NCBI RefSeq assembly: GCF_032062175.1
Contig: NZ_DAMBQK010000011.1
Span: forward strand, 60,734-124,733
From: Atlantibacter sp032062175
GTDB lineage: Bacteria; Pseudomonadota; Gammaproteobacteria; Enterobacterales; Enterobacteriaceae
Direction of reading: 5' to 3'
Length of the DNA stretch: 64,000 nt
Position 1 is the stretch's first letter. Every line of letters begins with the position of its first letter. The position numbers and the translations under genes are program-made. Shown here one piece after another: positions 1 to 8,320 of the stretch. The notes below the pieces were generated by a model that had not been told where the DNA came from, did not search any database, and saw only the letters and a program-made list of their open reading frames with translations.

Positions 1-1092
1 TTCTCGTTTCAAAAACACCCAAAAGAATCTAATTATGATTAAAAGAATAATAAAATTACGCGATCGCTTAATATTAATATTTTTACTAGCGCAGAAAGAT
101 TTAGTTACTAGTAAATTATACAGGAACTCCTTCTGCGCGCATTGCGAATAAACAACATGATTATTTAGCCAATTTTTATTAGCGGATAAAGGGCGGTTAA
201 AAGCGAAATGATCATAGTGAGTTAAAAGACCTGAATCCGAAAAGTAATCCTGGCCACGAAATGAATCTGTAAAACCATCGATTAAATAGACATTGATGCC
301 ATTTACCAGGCAATTTATAGCTGCAGATGAAGAAATAGTGATACACTCATCAACTTCAAGCAATAAATCTTCAATGCTTACTTCAGTAAATGACAAATTA
401 TTAAAGTCGAAGAGCATTAAATATTCCTGGATATCAAAAATCATCTCTCCAGGCGAGATTAAATGGTTGCGGCTTTTAAAGGTGAATTTCTTACATGGGT
501 TATCTTTGATAATTGACGCAAGAAAATTTGCATAAGCGACTCTACTATTTTTGGTGTAGGGTTCCTGAAGTTGATCGATAATAATACAATGGTTACTTTT
601 TGTTTTGCGATTGGAAAGAGTTTTTACCCATGGCGATCCAAAATGAACGCCATTAAAGGGTACTCCAACAATTCTACAAATAGACTTATAGATTTTATAA
701 TCTTTACGACAATTCAGTAAAACATAATGGCTTCTTACTTTAGAAATAAATGATTCCAGTTGTGATGACAATAAAATCCCAGGAAAGCATGAAATAATCA
801 TTGCGTCTTTCGAAGCAACTGCCTTCGTTATTGTATTAAGATCCCGACCGCCTGTAGCACAAAATATATAGTCAACTTGAACATATTCAAGAAAAGAAGA
901 GACATTATTTGGATAAAACACAGGACTTTTATTGCCTATTGTTTTATTTATAAAATGATAAGATTGATCATCCAACCCGCAAAAAAAAATGTCCACGGCA
1001 CGGTCAGACATATATTCGAAAATGTTTTTCAATGCCAGAAAATGAGAATCGTAACGGAAAACAAAACACACAACAGGACGATGATTCATCAT
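1..1092 (-). CDS. neuE: NeuE-like polysialic acid capsule protein, 3' end outside the window
   Basis: Reading the minus strand from an ATG that overlaps the neuC stop (TAATG) gives 364 codons without a stop up to the window edge, so the gene is incomplete at its C-terminus. Its place directly after neuC is the place of neuE in the E. coli K1 order neuDBACES, and NeuE of K1 is only somewhat longer than this. Near the window edge the protein has a hydrophobic run (NFIILLIIIRFFWVF) followed by lysine and arginine. A hydrophobic C-terminal segment has been described for NeuE and linked to polyprenol recognition or membrane attachment of the polymerising complex. There is no signal peptide. The name rests mainly on context and general character. 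A different capsule-specific glycosyltransferase is the main alternative. The gene is AT-rich like its operon. Confidence 0.6.
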   Translation of the reverse strand, partial: MMNHRPVVCFVFRYDSHFLALKNIFEYMSDRAVDIFFCGLDDQSYHFINKTIGNKSPVFYPNNVSSFLEYVQVDYIFCATGGRDLNTITKAVASKDAMIISCFPGILLSSQLESFISKVRSHYVLLNCRKDYKIYKSICRIVGVPFNGVHFGSPWVKTLSNRKTKSNHCIIIDQLQEPYTKNSRVAYANFLASIIKDNPCKKFTFKSRNHLISPGEMIFDIQEYLMLFDFNNLSFTEVSIEDLLLEVDECITISSSAAINCLVNGINVYLIDGFTDSFRGQDYFSDSGLLTHYDHFAFNRPLSANKNWLNNHVVYSQCAQKEFLYNLLVTKSFCASKNINIKRSRNFIILLIIIRFFWVFLKRE

Positions 1093-2267
1093 TAATGCTT
1101 AAAGGTTGTGAATGACGGTAAATCGTAAAAATCTTTATAATCGTGTTGAGGTGCCTGCAAAAATCGTTTAATAATTGAAATACAATTATCTAATGAATTT
1201 TCTTTTACATAAGGATTGTTGAAGTGCTTAAGCTCATCCAGGAAGGCAGGATTATAGGTCAGCTTGATTGCCTTGATAATAGCTTGAGAATGAATCGGAA
1301 CATCAATAACGCTCTTCCCTCTAACTCTCCCTTTTTGTCTGTCCCCAATATTTATTGTTGGGACTTTTAGAGAGGGTATTTCAATTAAGCCAGATGATGA
1401 ATTCCCAATCAAACCACATGAGTATTTATTTAGCGCCAAGTATTCTTCGGTACGTAAAGAGACTAGATTTCTAAACTTATTTTTGCAACAGAAGGTGTTA
1501 ATTTTTTCACGAATAATATTTGAGCCAGTATCTGAATTACTTCCGATAAACACAAAATCATACGTATCTTTAAAGGTTTCTATCGCAGTTAATAGTTCAT
1601 CAACCTGTTCTTCAATAGAATGTGATGTTAACGTTTCAGGATGAAATAAGACAACATAATAGGGCTTAGTAAAGGTTCCATGCATTGCTTCCATTTCATG
1701 AAGCTGGGGTAATCGCAACGAGGACGCGTTCTCAGCTCCTAAGGAGCCGATATTGAAAACAAAATCTGGGTTTTCACCCAGTTGGATTACGCGATTTCGA
1801 TATTCTTCAGTTGAAGTAAGATGAAGCTTACTCATCTTGGTAATAGCATGCCTGATAAATTCATCATAATTTGCTAACGTTTTTTCCCCACCATGAATAT
1901 GGATGAGCGGTATATTATGCATTGCGGCCGCAATAGCAACGCTGAAAATCTCATATCTATCGCCCAAAACCATTACAGCATCATAATTATTTTTCTCAAA
2001 ATAGTCACCGAACGATTCCAAACAAATTGCCATTGACTTTAATACATGAGCATTAGATGCGGAATCAATTTTGATATCGATAGATGCGTCGATAATTAGA
2101 CCATCTTCTTCAATGATATGGATCGTGTTTCCATAAATATGGTCGCAATGCATTCCAGTAGCCACAATACGCAGATCCACAGTGGAATCATTATTCAATT
2201 TTAATAATAATCTTTTGACTATTCCATATTCTGCTCGAGAACCCGTGACATACAATATTCTTTTCAT
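1092..2267 (-). CDS. neuC: UDP-N-acetylglucosamine 2-epimerase (hydrolysing), NeuC
   Basis: This 391-residue enzyme converts UDP-GlcNAc to ManNAc and UDP, the first committed step of sialic acid synthesis, in the cytoplasm. The N-terminus has the GT-B type opening TGSRAEYG (residues 8-15). LGDRYE (101-106), HGGE (125-128) and a C-terminal NSSSGLIEIP are the conserved substrate and UDP-binding segments of the non-allosteric bacterial epimerase family. Length matches E. coli K1 NeuC (about 391). The start overlaps the last four bases of neuA, and the stop overlaps the start of the next gene, so translation is probably coupled through neuA-neuC-neuE. I see no damage. High confidence in function, given that all partner genes are adjacent. 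Confidence 0.95.
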   Translation of the reverse strand: MKRILYVTGSRAEYGIVKRLLLKLNNDSTVDLRIVATGMHCDHIYGNTIHIIEEDGLIIDASIDIKIDSASNAHVLKSMAICLESFGDYFEKNNYDAVMVLGDRYEIFSVAIAAAMHNIPLIHIHGGEKTLANYDEFIRHAITKMSKLHLTSTEEYRNRVIQLGENPDFVFNIGSLGAENASSLRLPQLHEMEAMHGTFTKPYYVVLFHPETLTSHSIEEQVDELLTAIETFKDTYDFVFIGSNSDTGSNIIREKINTFCCKNKFRNLVSLRTEEYLALNKYSCGLIGNSSSGLIEIPSLKVPTINIGDRQKGRVRGKSVIDVPIHSQAIIKAIKLTYNPAFLDELKHFNNPYVKENSLDNCISIIKRFLQAPQHDYKDFYDLPSFTTFKH

Positions 2268-3517
2268 AATATAATTCCTTTGAGATGTTTTTCCAGCGCA
2301 TCATAGCCTGCGTCGTTGAAATGCAATCCATCATAAGTAAATGATTGATGTAAATTGCCATATTCATCTTTAAGAACGCTATCTAAACAAACAAAACTAG
2401 CAAAATCCATTTTTCCTTTAAGGTAATCATTTAATTCATCAATAATACGGTTACTACGATCGAGCCGACCAAACACTGGCGGCACAGATAAAAAATAAAT
2501 TTCAGCTTGCGGGTTTTTGCTTTTAATATACTCACAAAGCGTTTTATTAAGTGATAAAGTATCCGCTTTTTGCCAATTATCTAATACAATGTCGTTTGTA
2601 CCAGAAAAAATAAAAACAATATCGCCAAAAGTAGATATCAATTCCTTATTAATTATCAACTGATTATATTGATAAGAATTAATTCCAGCAATCCCAAGAT
2701 TATTAATAGACTTAGTGTTAAGGTTTTCAATATCCCAATAATCGAATAAAGAATGTCCAATGAAAGTTATATTCTTTTTGTCTTTCATTTGCCTTTCTTT
2801 TTCATTAATCCTTTTGCAGATGGCTTCGTTTAGTACTTTCGTTTTATTTATTTTCTGCTGAATAACAATCGCCAACTCAAAATCCATTTTATCATCAATA
2901 TCAACTGAGCACTCTTTGTTCATTATGTAGGCAAGCGAATCTTTACCAAAAAAATGTTTTTTCTTAAGATAATGTTGTTTACTTGCAATGAATAAAGCGC
3001 CATTAGGATGATACTCAATACTATGATTTCTATTGTAATTGCTATAGTCTAAATCAAAGTATCCAAGAGTAAGTGAGCTATCTAATGGTTTAATAATTGA
3101 TGAGGGTTTGTCGCTCTGCGTCACGGAGACTACACACTCGTATTCTTGTGCGTAATATTGGCTCACTGCTTCAAAAATATGCTGAGCATTTCTGAAAGGC
3201 GATGTTGGCTGTAACAGAGCAAAATCGCTATATTCTGCATAGCTGTTTAATGCATGGCTTATGACATCATATGAACTGGCATTATCAGTCGCAAACTCCT
3301 CAGGCCGCATTAAAACTTCTGCTCCGTATTTCTCAGCAATACTGCCGTAATATTGTGAGTCTGTCGTGACTATTACTTTATCAAATACATTCGACTCAAT
3401 TGCCGCTTCGATAGTGTAGGCCATAAGCGGTTTATCGATAAGCATCAATACATTCTTATTAGGCAGACCTTTCGATCCGCTTCGCGCCGGGATTATCGCT
3501 ATTAATTTCGATTTCAT
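2264..3517 (-). CDS. neuA: CMP-sialic acid synthetase with C-terminal SGNH esterase domain, NeuA
   Basis: The first ~225 residues are a cytidylyltransferase that joins sialic acid to CMP. The CTP-binding motif IPARSGSKGLPNKN is at residues 9-22. The second half is an SGNH/GDSL hydrolase: a nucleophile serine in GHSLFD (Ser256), GIAGIN (block II), GTND near residue 307 (block III), and Asp396-His399 in DGLHF (block V). E. coli NeuA has the same two-domain layout and nearly the same length (about 419), and its second domain removes O-acetyl groups from sialic acid. This pairs naturally with the NeuD acetyltransferase in the same operon. The gene ends four bases inside neuC and begins two bases after neuB. 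All catalytic residues I would look for are present. Confidence 0.95.
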   Translation of the reverse strand: MKSKLIAIIPARSGSKGLPNKNVLMLIDKPLMAYTIEAAIESNVFDKVIVTTDSQYYGSIAEKYGAEVLMRPEEFATDNASSYDVISHALNSYAEYSDFALLQPTSPFRNAQHIFEAVSQYYAQEYECVVSVTQSDKPSSIIKPLDSSLTLGYFDLDYSNYNRNHSIEYHPNGALFIASKQHYLKKKHFFGKDSLAYIMNKECSVDIDDKMDFELAIVIQQKINKTKVLNEAICKRINEKERQMKDKKNITFIGHSLFDYWDIENLNTKSINNLGIAGINSYQYNQLIINKELISTFGDIVFIFSGTNDIVLDNWQKADTLSLNKTLCEYIKSKNPQAEIYFLSVPPVFGRLDRSNRIIDELNDYLKGKMDFASFVCLDSVLKDEYGNLHQSFTYDGLHFNDAGYDALEKHLKGIIL

Positions 3518-3519
3518 AT

Positions 3520-4557
3520 TTATTTTTGCATTTTAAATGTGCTATGGATGATTAACTCATCTTCAATAAAATCTTGCTCTGCGACTTTACCAATTAAATT
3601 ATACCATTCCATCGGACTAATGCCGTTACCAGGGCGTTTAGTGGTAAGATTATGTTCACTATAAACATCACCTTTCTTGATATTTGTTTTGGCAATAATT
3701 GATTTCCTCGCAACGATTTTATTTTTTTCTTCTGATTTAGTTACGATTTTTTCACTCGATCCTAACGCCATTTCAACCGCTCTGACACCCTGGCACAAAT
3801 GTTTCAGTTCATCGGGAGTAATAGAGGCCAAGTGATCTGGCCCTGGCATATTTTTATCGAGAGTAAAATGCTTTTCTATAAAAGTAATACCGAATGGAAC
3901 AGATGCCAGTGCTGCATAGAAACCACTTGAGTGATCGGAAAACCCGATACTGTGTTCAGGGAAATGCTTTTTTAAGTCATTAATAGCATTCAGATTGACA
4001 TCTTCAAAAGGAGTAGGATATTCGGTATTACAGTGGAGTATTGTAATATTTGTAGGCGTAATTCCATTTCGCAAAAATATTGATACACACTGTTTGATTT
4101 CATCAATAGTGGCCATACCCGTTGATAATACAATCTTAATATCAGGTATAGGGAGTTGAGCAATCTTTTCAAGATACGGCAAATTGAGTAATTCGCCTGA
4201 TGGGATTTTCCACACTTTTTGTTTTAACGATGCTAAAAATTCGACCGAATCCATATCAAACGGGGTTGAGAAAACATCTAACCCCAGCTCTTTAGCATAA
4301 TTCATTAGACCAATATATTCGTCATGCCCAAGTTCAAGCTTCTTTGTCATCTCTAATTGAGATTCAACTTCACCTGTGTTTTTGATTTGATATTCTGCTT
4401 TTGGCGCTATTGACGAAATTAATTTGTCGGCTTTAAACGTCTGAAATTTAACTGCATCGACATTTGCATTTTTAGCTTGTAGTATCATTTCTTTTGCAAT
4501 TTCGATACAACCATTATGATTACAACCAATCTCAGCGACAATATAGATATTATTCAT
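3520..4557 (-). CDS. neuB: N-acetylneuraminate synthase, NeuB
   Basis: NeuB condenses ManNAc with phosphoenolpyruvate to form N-acetylneuraminic acid. The protein has the NeuB TIM-barrel domain (about residues 1-280, opening with EIGCNHNG at 9-16) and a C-terminal SAF (antifreeze-like) domain from about residue 285, which lids the active site in the dimer. Conserved segments include the barrel strand with STGMAT and the EKHFTLD motif that contributes metal and PEP ligands. At 345 residues it is the standard length. Its start lies eight bases inside the end of neuD, so the two genes are translationally linked. Legionaminic or pseudaminic acid synthases (NeuB2/NeuB3 types) belong to the same family, but the presence of NeuC and a K1-type NeuA makes sialic acid the likely product. 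Confidence 0.95.
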   Translation of the reverse strand: MNNIYIVAEIGCNHNGCIEIAKEMILQAKNANVDAVKFQTFKADKLISSIAPKAEYQIKNTGEVESQLEMTKKLELGHDEYIGLMNYAKELGLDVFSTPFDMDSVEFLASLKQKVWKIPSGELLNLPYLEKIAQLPIPDIKIVLSTGMATIDEIKQCVSIFLRNGITPTNITILHCNTEYPTPFEDVNLNAINDLKKHFPEHSIGFSDHSSGFYAALASVPFGITFIEKHFTLDKNMPGPDHLASITPDELKHLCQGVRAVEMALGSSEKIVTKSEEKNKIVARKSIIAKTNIKKGDVYSEHNLTTKRPGNGISPMEWYNLIGKVAEQDFIEDELIIHSTFKMQK

Positions 4558-5176
4558 TTATTTCTCTTATTAACCTAGTTGGTGAGCCAGCAACTACCAC
4601 ATTATTCGGGATATTACGAATTACAACGGAACCTGAGCCAATAACACTTTTCGACCCGATTTTTATTTGTCCATTCACAACGGTACAACTACCAATGAAT
4701 GTCTCCTCTCCAACATGAACATCTCCGTTGAGTACAACATTCGTTGATATATTACTGCACAAACCTACTTCGTTACCATGTTCGATCAATGCGCGAGTAT
4801 TTATTACTGCCGCATCGTGTATAGTGCAACCGCGGTTTAATATACACAATTTGCCAATAAAAACACCTACGCCTAAAGTTACTTCACTTGATAACAAAGC
4901 AGTTTTATCGATAACATTGATCAGTTTTAGATTGTGTTTACGTACTAGATTTAAATAGTATTTTCTTGCTGAAGGTTGACCAACACCAATAAAATAGTAA
5001 AACTCATCTTTGTTATCGATTTCAGATATATCATTGCCAAGTATTGGGTATGATTGATGAATACCGCTTTTGTACTTATCAATGAATCCTGTCAGTTCAT
5101 ATTTATCGGGGTCTAAACTATCAATAATTGATTTTGAAAATCCACCGGCCCCGAATATTATTAATTTACATTTCAT
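4550..5176 (-). CDS. neuD: Sialic acid O-acetyltransferase family protein, NeuD
   Basis: This is a left-handed beta-helix acyltransferase of the NeuD/PglD type. An N-terminal Rossmann-like domain opens with LIIFGAGGFSKS (about residues 4-15), a PglB-like nucleotide/sugar binding site. It is followed by hexapeptide repeats from about residue 90 to 200 (for example VGEETFIGSCTVV and IGSKSVIGSGSVV). In E. coli K1 NeuD is required for normal sialic acid production and acetylates sialic acid. Length (208) agrees with the family. It is the first gene of region 2, about 50 bases after kpsT, and overlaps neuB by eight bases. The exact acceptor cannot be read from the sequence. Confidence 0.88.
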   Translation of the reverse strand: MKCKLIIFGAGGFSKSIIDSLDPDKYELTGFIDKYKSGIHQSYPILGNDISEIDNKDEFYYFIGVGQPSARKYYLNLVRKHNLKLINVIDKTALLSSEVTLGVGVFIGKLCILNRGCTIHDAAVINTRALIEHGNEVGLCSNISTNVVLNGDVHVGEETFIGSCTVVNGQIKIGSKSVIGSGSVVIRNIPNNVVVAGSPTRLIREINE

Positions 5177-5229
5177 ATAACACCTATTTTCAGTAAGGCG
5201 TTTTTGATTATTGTTTATGAATAACGATG

Positions 5230-5895
5230 TTATTTAAGTGAATCTTCTGTATAGACTTCAATAGCTTCGGAAACATCTTTATATAATTTTCCCGACCCTT
5301 TTTTGTCTAGATAAACAGCCACATCGCAATAGTCTTTAAGTGATTTCAACCCATGTGAAACCATTATTATTTCAGCCTTGCCTCTAATATTATCAAAAAT
5401 ATCAGCACATTTTTTTTTGAATTTTGCATCCCCCACTGCAGTGACTTCATCTACTAAGTAATAATCAAATTTAAATGCCATGCTCAAGCCAAATCCCAAC
5501 CGAGATTTCATGCCAGATGAGTAAGTTTTTATAGGCATATCAAAGTATTTACCTAACTCGGCAAAATCTTCCACAAACGCGACTTTATCTTGCAGTTCAT
5601 TTTGCTTAGCATATAAACGAGAAACAAATTTTACATTTTCGCGGCCTGTCAGGCTTCCCTGAAACCCTCCTGAAAGTCCAACCGGCCAGGAAATAGTTTT
5701 ATTTGTAATAATACGTCCACTGTCAGGGCGGTCAATACCACCAATCATACGCAATAAGGTTGATTTACCAGCACCGTTACGTCCAATAAGCGCCACACTT
5801 TTACCGCTTGGTAATTCAATATTGAGATCTTTAAATACATTATGTCTTCCCTGCGGCGTTCGATATGTCTTTGTAAGGTTCTCTATTCTAATCAT
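5230..5895 (-). CDS. kpsT: Capsule export ABC transporter ATP-binding protein, KpsT
   Basis: KpsT drives ATP-dependent transport of the finished polysaccharide across the inner membrane with KpsM. The Walker A motif GRNGAGKST is at residues 38-46, the ABC signature is the variant SSGMK (126-130) typical of polysaccharide exporters, Walker B with the catalytic Glu is YYLVDE (145-150), and the switch His lies in VSHG (about 181). At 221 residues it fits E. coli KpsT. The start overlaps the kpsM stop by four bases (ATGA), which indicates coupled synthesis of the two subunits. No unusual feature was seen. Confidence 0.95.
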   Translation of the reverse strand: MIRIENLTKTYRTPQGRHNVFKDLNIELPSGKSVALIGRNGAGKSTLLRMIGGIDRPDSGRIITNKTISWPVGLSGGFQGSLTGRENVKFVSRLYAKQNELQDKVAFVEDFAELGKYFDMPIKTYSSGMKSRLGFGLSMAFKFDYYLVDEVTAVGDAKFKKKCADIFDNIRGKAEIIMVSHGLKSLKDYCDVAVYLDKKGSGKLYKDVSEAIEVYTEDSLK

Positions 5896-6668
5896 GATGT
5901 TAACATCGCATCTTCACGGGTGCGATAAAGAGCCAGCCCCAAAAATAAAGTTACTAATGTAAATAATGCAAGATAACTAAGACTGACTCCTTCAGTATGA
6001 TAACCAGCAACTACGGATGATCGGCTTAACTCCACGACATGAACAATGGGATTCCACAGAAAAAAAGACCAATATTCTCTTGGGATTGCATGTAACGGAA
6101 ACATGATGCAGGAAACAAAGTACAGAGGCTTTGCAATAATAGGTAAGAATTTTTCCGTCTCAGGAAACGTTCTACCTATCACCATAAATATTAGACCAAC
6201 ACCACATGAAAAAAGTATAAGCATAACCCAAGTCGCAACCAGAGTAGGTATGTTATTAACTTCAAATTCTTCACCGCAAAATCTGACAACAATCATTAAT
6301 GTAATGTATACGAGTGCGTATATTAATGATTCGAGCATAGCTCGTGATATTATCGTGTCAATAGGTTTTACAGGCCGGTAATTAAACAACCCCTTATTTG
6401 CTTCAATCGCACCAATTGACCGACTTGTTATTTTATTAAAAATAAAAAAAGGAATAATGCCATTTAATAAAAAAACCGGAAATGATATATCAGGCATTGT
6501 TCTATGACGAATAAACCCAAAGATAAACATTAGAATCAGCAAATGTGCTGACGGTTCAATCAATGCCCATAAGTACCCAAGGCGATACTTCCCAAAGCGC
6601 GTTTTCAGTTCACGTAAAAAGAGGGCATGCACAGCGGCCTTTTGCACCTCGAGCCCACTTCTGGCCAT
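5892..6668 (-). CDS. kpsM: Capsule export ABC transporter permease, KpsM
   Basis: KpsM is the membrane subunit of the group 2 capsule exporter, an ABC-2 type permease with six membrane spans. I chose the ATG that starts MARSGLEVQ, which gives 258 residues, the length of E. coli KpsM. The frame stays open for 44 more codons upstream, but that stretch contains the JUMPstart/ops element and is therefore untranslated leader. The cytoplasmic N-terminus with RELKTRFGKYRLGYLWALIEP is the conserved ABC-2 polysaccharide exporter entry segment, followed by hydrophobic spans beginning LLILMFIFGF and PVFLLNGIIPFF. It heads the operon kpsMT-neuDBACE, in the order of E. coli K1 regions 3 and 2. Confidence 0.93.
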   Translation of the reverse strand: MARSGLEVQKAAVHALFLRELKTRFGKYRLGYLWALIEPSAHLLILMFIFGFIRHRTMPDISFPVFLLNGIIPFFIFNKITSRSIGAIEANKGLFNYRPVKPIDTIISRAMLESLIYALVYITLMIVVRFCGEEFEVNNIPTLVATWVMLILFSCGVGLIFMVIGRTFPETEKFLPIIAKPLYFVSCIMFPLHAIPREYWSFFLWNPIVHVVELSRSSVVAGYHTEGVSLSYLALFTLVTLFLGLALYRTREDAMLTS

Positions 6669-6699
6669 AGTAAATCCACAATTTTTTAGGGGTATTGGA

Positions 6700-6737
6700 C
6701 ACGCTACCGCCCCTGGCTTTGCAGCAACCAAATGCTG
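6700..6737 (-). promoter_or_regulatory. JUMPstart sequence with ops element (RfaH recruitment site) in the kpsM leader
   Basis: On the minus strand, 32 bases before the kpsM start, the 12-mer GGCGGTAGCGTG is an exact match to the canonical ops element. The 26 bases in front of it match the rest of the JUMPstart consensus closely, including AAGCCAGGG directly before ops. In E. coli, ops in the nontemplate strand recruits RfaH, which lets RNA polymerase read through long capsule and LPS operons. Here it would allow transcription of the whole kps-neu block. Its position also rules out the longer kpsM start. Confidence 0.93.
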
Positions 6738-7305
6738 TACAACGCAGGCAACGATGAGAGAAAGACAAAGAAGAAAACACTCAGAGGAATCATGGGACAA
6801 GTTGTCCGTTCGTGTGCCGGAGGCCCTATGGCGAGGTGGGTCAAACTAAAACGAGGTTAACCAAATCTGGTAAAGCTGCGCTAAAGCCCATCAATCCTGG
6901 ATATCGACTGGAGTTCCTTCTCAAAAAGCCCAATAAAATTAACCGTAACGTAGGATTAATCCTAATCGTTTTGATCTATTAATCTCTTTATCTTTATTAG
7001 CCAGAAGTGATTACAATGCGTAATCATGCATGCGCAACGATTATTAGGCATCTCTATAATAAATCTTATAAATCCATAATTTCTATAAAAAAGTATAAAT
7101 ATCAATAAGATATCGAAGGTTCATTAATGACGGGAAATTAAAAATAAGAATGTTTTGTTCATAAAAAAATTTAATGTGAAAGTTTCACTTAAGTAATAAA
7201 ACAGAAGACCACAAAAAAAATAAGAATTTACCATTACTCACTAAGACAAATACTATGCAAAATATGTTTTTGTCACCTATTAATATTAATGATCTAATAC
7301 TATGG
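6738..7305. other. AT-rich intergenic region upstream of kpsM
   Basis: No convincing gene is present in these ~570 bases. It must hold the kpsM promoter (minus strand) and the end of the capsule block. Base composition changes from AT-rich to GC-rich on entering the LysR gene, so this is probably the edge of the acquired segment. A perfect 14-base palindrome, TAGGATTAATCCTA, lies at 6951-6964. The stretch 7020-7290 is very AT-rich and suitable for H-NS binding, which is known to control group 2 capsule promoters; that link is inference. Confidence 0.5.
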
Positions 7306-8205
7306 TCATTTTTCCCGATAACTATCCTTAATTCCGGAAAATTTCATAATAAAATCAATATAGCAGGCCAGCGCAGGGGAGTTTAGCTTACGGCTGGGGT
7401 AGACCAGATACAAATCATTTCCCTGCGGTTCCCACGCTGGCAACACGACCGCCAGTTCGCCGCTTTCTAACGACTCCTCAACCAGAAAAGACGGTAATAA
7501 GGTTATCCCCGCCCCTTCTTTCGCGCACTCCCGCGCATACAGCAGATTATCGGTGGTATGCAGGCGCGGCAGATCGCAGCGATAATACGCCTCCCCTTTT
7601 TGCAGTACCCATTCGTTCCAGGCGCGATGCACAATGCACGGGTGTTCCGTCAGTTGGCTGGGATGTTCGAGCGTGGGATGGTTATCCAGATAGTCCGGCG
7701 AGGCGACAAGAAGGCGCGGGCTGTGGCCAATCATACGGCCAATCAGCGAAGAATCCTGTGGTTTGCCGGTACGCAACGCGACGTCATAACCCGTTTCAAC
7801 TAAATCCACCACCTCATCAGAAATAGACACTTCCAGCACCACGTTAGGATAACTGCGCTGGAACTGAGTATTCATTCGCGCCAGCAACGTCGCGCCAATG
7901 CCTGCCGGGCAGGTAATACGTAGCCTGCCGCTGGGGTTATCGCGCAACTGTTGTAAGGCATATTCAGCGCGTTCGGAGGCATCAAGCATTTCCCGGCAAT
8001 GCACCAGATAGCGCTCGCCAGCAAACGTCAGGTTGATTTTGCGGGTAGTGCGATTGAGCAACCGCAGCCCCACCAGCTGTTCAAGCTGGCTGATGCGTTG
8101 GCTAACGCTGGATTTCGGCAGTCCCGCTTCCTGTGCCGCCGCGGTAAAACTCCCCCGCTCCGCCACCAGCGCAAACAGCGCCATATCCTGAAGTTGTTTA
8201 AACAT
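7306..8205 (-). CDS. LysR-family transcriptional regulator
   Basis: A 299-residue LysR regulator of the CrgA/PecT-like subgroup. The N-terminal winged helix includes GSFTAAAQEAGLPKSSVSQR (about residues 18-37), followed by the linker helix ending in LLNRTTRKINLT. From about residue 90 the effector-binding domain begins (GRLRITCPAG). It is divergent from the zinc-type alcohol dehydrogenase gene, with about 115 bases between them, the usual arrangement of a LysR regulator with its target. It therefore probably controls that gene and itself. The ligand is unknown. The start ATG is the one giving the standard MFKQLQDMALF opening. Confidence 0.88.
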   Translation of the reverse strand: MFKQLQDMALFALVAERGSFTAAAQEAGLPKSSVSQRISQLEQLVGLRLLNRTTRKINLTFAGERYLVHCREMLDASERAEYALQQLRDNPSGRLRITCPAGIGATLLARMNTQFQRSYPNVVLEVSISDEVVDLVETGYDVALRTGKPQDSSLIGRMIGHSPRLLVASPDYLDNHPTLEHPSQLTEHPCIVHRAWNEWVLQKGEAYYRCDLPRLHTTDNLLYARECAKEGAGITLLPSFLVEESLESGELAVVLPAWEPQGNDLYLVYPSRKLNSPALACYIDFIMKFSGIKDSYREK

Positions 8206-8320
8206 AATTGTTCATCTCACACGAACACAGCGTTAGTGATTGTCCATCTTATCATCCTTATCGCAGTGTCCTAGACTGATCCACGACATCACCCTTTTAA
8301 TCTGCTACGCGGAGCGCACC

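Noticed and set aside
877..1095. 72-codon plus-strand frame over the neuE-like gene
   Set aside because: The minus-strand frame is open for the full 1092 bases and continues the operon; the plus frame is its shadow.
5892..6800. 302-residue version of KpsM
   Set aside because: Its extra 44 residues are encoded by the JUMPstart/ops leader and are unlike KpsM; the 258-residue form matches the family.
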